Below are positions 61,899 to 64,000 of a DNA stretch of 64,000 nt, in pieces. Origin of the DNA: Congregibacter litoralis KT71. Lineage in GTDB: Bacteria > Pseudomonadota > Gammaproteobacteria > Pseudomonadales > Halieaceae. The stretch lies in contig NZ_CM002299.1 in NCBI RefSeq assembly GCF_000153125.2, forward strand, positions 1,797,075 to 1,861,074, given 5' to 3'. The notes beneath the pieces are model-generated. The model did not search any database. It worked only from the letters and a program-made list of their open reading frames with translations, and had not been told where the DNA came from. The position numbers and the translations under genes are program-made. Position 1 is the first letter of the stretch. Each line of letters begins with the position of its first letter.

Positions 61899-62918
61899 AT
61901 GCTGGACCATTCAGGGACATCTTCGATTTTTAAGCGAGCATTCTCGAGGTCCGGTTGCGGGCCATGCGTTGGACGCCCATCGGATTTCGCACGCCTTAGC
62001 TACAAAGCCCTGACGGGCGCTTTGCTGAGCCTGGCAGCGGCCTTCACCCTTGCCCAGCCGCAATGCGACGCCCTGGCTCCCTCCGTGGCGCGCCTGCTCC
62101 AGGCGATGTCCAGCAATGCCCAGCGGGGGAATTACAGCGGCGTCGTGACGCTGCAACGGGGCAATGACATGCAGATTATGGAGCTGTCCCACCGTGTCGA
62201 AAATGGGCAGGCGTCGGAAGAGCTGTCCCGTCTTACCGGTCAGGACGCGCTCGTCGAACGAACAGATCACCCCACGGATTGCATGCATCCCGGTCATCAG
62301 CTCCTGCGATCCGCAGAGATCATTGATGGTTCTTTTTGCGGCCTCGCGTCGGTGTATCGCTTCCGAGTGCAGCCCGGCGACAGAATCGCTGGCCGGGCCT
62401 CCCTGCGACTGCGCGTCGAGCCCAAGGACATGTATCGCTTCGGACACGTGCTGGAGTTGGATCAGGATACTGCTCTCATATTGAAGTCATCGACTTTTGC
62501 GGCAGATCAAAGCGTGCTGGAGCAGTTCCAGTTTGCGAGCATCTCCATGGCGCCCCGCCAGCCCGCGGATGCGGTGGTGGAGTACGAGGCGACCCATCCT
62601 CATCCCCATGAGTCCGAGCATCTGCGTCGGGGCGTCGCCTGGGACCTCGCATGGTTGCCCGAGGGTTTCATGCCCACCGATTCCGTCCCCAAGGAGTCCC
62701 AGCGAAAAAGCTACACCGATGGTCTTGCCTCCTTCTCGGTGTTTCTGGAGCCCCTCGGTGCCGCCATCAAACCCGGAGAGGGCGTTGAGCGCCAGGGCAG
62801 TACCGTTGCCTATACCCGTGGCACGCTGCTGGACAGACGCCCGGTGCTGGTGACGGTGCTCGGTGAGATTCCAACAAACACGGCGCGTATGCTCGCCGAT
62901 TCCGTGCGGCTTCAATGA
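61899..62918 (+). CDS. rseB: Sigma-E regulatory protein RseB (MucB)
   Basis: Periplasmic protein that binds RseA and senses lipoprotein or LPS stress signals. The 339-residue protein has the N-terminal LolA-like fold with SSNAQRGNYSGVVTLQRG (about 68-85) and the C-terminal small domain with WDLAWLPEGFMPTD. The signal sequence seems to begin around residue 33 (LSYKALTGALLSLAAAF); the upstream 30 residues from ATG 61899 are unusual, so a later start is possible. It follows rseA by 4 bases. Confidence 0.93.
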   Translation: MLDHSGTSSIFKRAFSRSGCGPCVGRPSDFARLSYKALTGALLSLAAAFTLAQPQCDALAPSVARLLQAMSSNAQRGNYSGVVTLQRGNDMQIMELSHRVENGQASEELSRLTGQDALVERTDHPTDCMHPGHQLLRSAEIIDGSFCGLASVYRFRVQPGDRIAGRASLRLRVEPKDMYRFGHVLELDQDTALILKSSTFAADQSVLEQFQFASISMAPRQPADAVVEYEATHPHPHESEHLRRGVAWDLAWLPEGFMPTDSVPKESQRKSYTDGLASFSVFLEPLGAAIKPGEGVERQGSTVAYTRGTLLDRRPVLVTVLGEIPTNTARMLADSVRLQ

Positions 62919-62980
62919 GCAGCGATTTCATGAGGACGGACCCGTGAGCTCGGCTCGTTCTTTGCCGCGGGTGCGAAGCC

Positions 62981-63448
62981 ATGCTCACTGAAAGCGCCCG
63001 GGTAGTGGCAGTAGAAGAGACTGCCGTATGGGTGGAAACCCTGCGGCAGTCAAGCTGCGGTAGCTGCGCCGCCCGCGCCGGATGCGGGCACGGCATGCTC
63101 AACAGCGCCCGCGCAGGTGTTTCAAAGGGTTTGTTGAAGGCGGCATTGCCTGCCGACAAAACCCTGGAGGTGAGTCTTCATGACACGGTGGAAATCTCCG
63201 TGCCCGAGCAGGGGTTTCTTCGTGCGGCGTGGCTGCTGTACGCGATGCCCCTGCTCACCATGCTCCTCGCTGCGGGCCTTGCGGACCATTTCTGGGCATC
63301 CTCGGGGCTGAGCCAGGCTGCCATGGATCTTCGGGTCACCGTCGCGGCGGCGTCAGGTCTGGGGGCAGGGTTGCTGCTCCTGAGATTCCTGAGTCGGCGC
63401 ATGAGTGCCGACCCGGATCTGCAACCCCGGGTGACGGGCGTCAGCTGA
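62981..63448 (+). CDS. rseC: Sigma-E regulatory protein RseC (MucC)
   Basis: Inner-membrane protein of the RseC/MucC family, 155 residues. The N-terminal part has a cysteine group SSCGSCAARAGCG (Cys26, Cys29, Cys35), which can bind an iron-sulfur cluster, followed by two membrane helices (about 82-102 and 113-135). It supports redox control or positive control of the sigma-E system. The gene is 62 bases after rseB. Confidence 0.92.
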   Translation: MLTESARVVAVEETAVWVETLRQSSCGSCAARAGCGHGMLNSARAGVSKGLLKAALPADKTLEVSLHDTVEISVPEQGFLRAAWLLYAMPLLTMLLAAGLADHFWASSGLSQAAMDLRVTVAAASGLGAGLLLLRFLSRRMSADPDLQPRVTGVS

Positions 63449-63524
63449 TCCAAATCGCCGCGCGCCGCGAATGTTGGACACAACTTTTTTTCACAGATCG
63501 AAGATTACTATGTGGGAGACCTAT

Positions 63525-64000
63525 ATGACTTATCGTTTCGGAGCCGCGCGATTCGCGGTGTTAACCGTCACAGTCCTCGCCCTGTTGCTGTCGGCTGTGC
63601 CCGGCCAGGCGCTGGAGCTGCCGGATTTCCGGGGAATCGTTAAGGAGCAGTCCCCCGCGGTGGTGAAAATCATCGTCGAGGCGAGCAGCCGGGGCCCGTC
63701 ACAGATTGACGAGCAGGAAATCCCCGAGTTCCTCCGACGCTATTTTCAGATGCCTAATCCACCCCAGGGTCCCCAGCAGGAGCGCATGGCAACGGGCTCG
63801 GGTTTTATCATTTCCGATGACGGCTTTGTGGTAACCAATCACCACGTTGTGGAAGACGCCGACCTTGTCACGGTACGACTGTCGGACCGCCGGGAATATG
63901 AGGCGGAAGTGGTAGGCCTCGACCCTCGGTCGGATCTCGCGCTCCTTCGCATTGACGCGGAAGATCTTCCTTATCTGGTGCTGGGAGCGGATGATGCCCT
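63525..64000 (+). CDS. degP: Periplasmic serine protease DegP/MucD (partial)
   Basis: Start of a Do-type (DegP/MucD) protease-chaperone that removes misfolded envelope proteins. About 158 codons are visible, then the window ends. There is a signal peptide (about 1-29, ending GQA), GSGFIISDDGFVVTNHHVV with catalytic His107, and RSDLALLRI with catalytic Asp137; the catalytic serine and PDZ domains lie outside. ATG 63525 follows GGGAGACCT, better than ATG 63510. It ends the rpoE-rseABC run as mucD does in Pseudomonas. Confidence 0.94.
   Translation, partial: MTYRFGAARFAVLTVTVLALLLSAVPGQALELPDFRGIVKEQSPAVVKIIVEASSRGPSQIDEQEIPEFLRRYFQMPNPPQGPQQERMATGSGFIISDDGFVVTNHHVVEDADLVTVRLSDRREYEAEVVGLDPRSDLALLRIDAEDLPYLVLGADDA

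Noticed and set aside
63481..63502. Possible sigma-E promoter (CAACTT ... TCGAA) before degP
   Set aside because: The spacing of 11 bases is far from the usual 16-17.

Overview
The window reads as a contiguous piece of a gammaproteobacterial chromosome, G+C rich and densely coded. The gene orders nadB / rpoE-rseA-rseB-rseC-degP, pepA-holC-valS, lptF-lptG and ygfZ / sdhE are typical of Pseudomonas-like gammaproteobacteria. A full cbb3 oxidase cluster with an oxygen-sensing FNR regulator and many acyl-CoA genes suggest an aerobic to microaerobic, probably marine, heterotroph of the Halieaceae (OM60/NOR5) type. That last placement is an inference from gene content. No tRNA, rRNA, CRISPR array, insertion sequence, prophage or integrase was seen, and no gap between genes exceeds about 225 bases.

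Layout: 1-3 kb is an RND efflux pump (cut by the left edge) with its adaptor. 3.2-4.9 kb is a patatin-like lipase. 5-8 kb has an ACAD10/11-type kinase divergent from an acyl-CoA ligase. 7.9-10.8 kb is an AsmA-like DUF748 protein. 10.9-19.6 kb holds an AraC-family regulator divergent from a run of acyl-CoA dehydrogenase, CoA-transferase, enoyl-CoA hydratase/isomerase, carboxyltransferase, DUF3604 and SDR genes. 19.6-24.6 kb has rapA, a TatD nuclease and a secreted TPR protein. 24.6-30.9 kb has a methyltransferase, two cold-shock-domain proteins, valS, holC and pepA. 31-33 kb is lptFG. 33.2-38.7 kb has an RDD protein with a repeat protein, bolA-trhO-ThDP enzyme, a small unknown and a secreted protease. 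38.8-52 kb is the respiratory block. 52-58.7 kb has a DUF1631/GGDEF/EAL protein, ung, ygfZ, sdhE and a YgfX-like gene. 58.7-64 kb has nadB and the sigma-E stress operon, cut by the right edge inside degP.

The best supported circuit is an FNR regulon. The fnr gene carries all four iron-sulfur cysteines, and three sites of the form TTGAY-N4-ATCAA lie upstream of ompW, of a Yip1-family gene that heads the ccoNOQP-GHIS cluster, and of hemN. At ompW and the Yip1 gene a good -10 element sits at the spacing expected for FNR activation near -41. The Yip1 gene inside this circuit is a candidate new accessory factor for cbb3 oxidase.

Other points of interest are an APH-type kinase next to an acyl-CoA ligase that resembles the 4-hydroxyacyl-CoA phosphorylation route, a membrane-anchored cold-shock-domain protein coupled to a protein-methyltransferase-like gene, a carboxyltransferase without local biotin partners, and two convergent gene pairs that share one palindromic CTAG as both stop codons.
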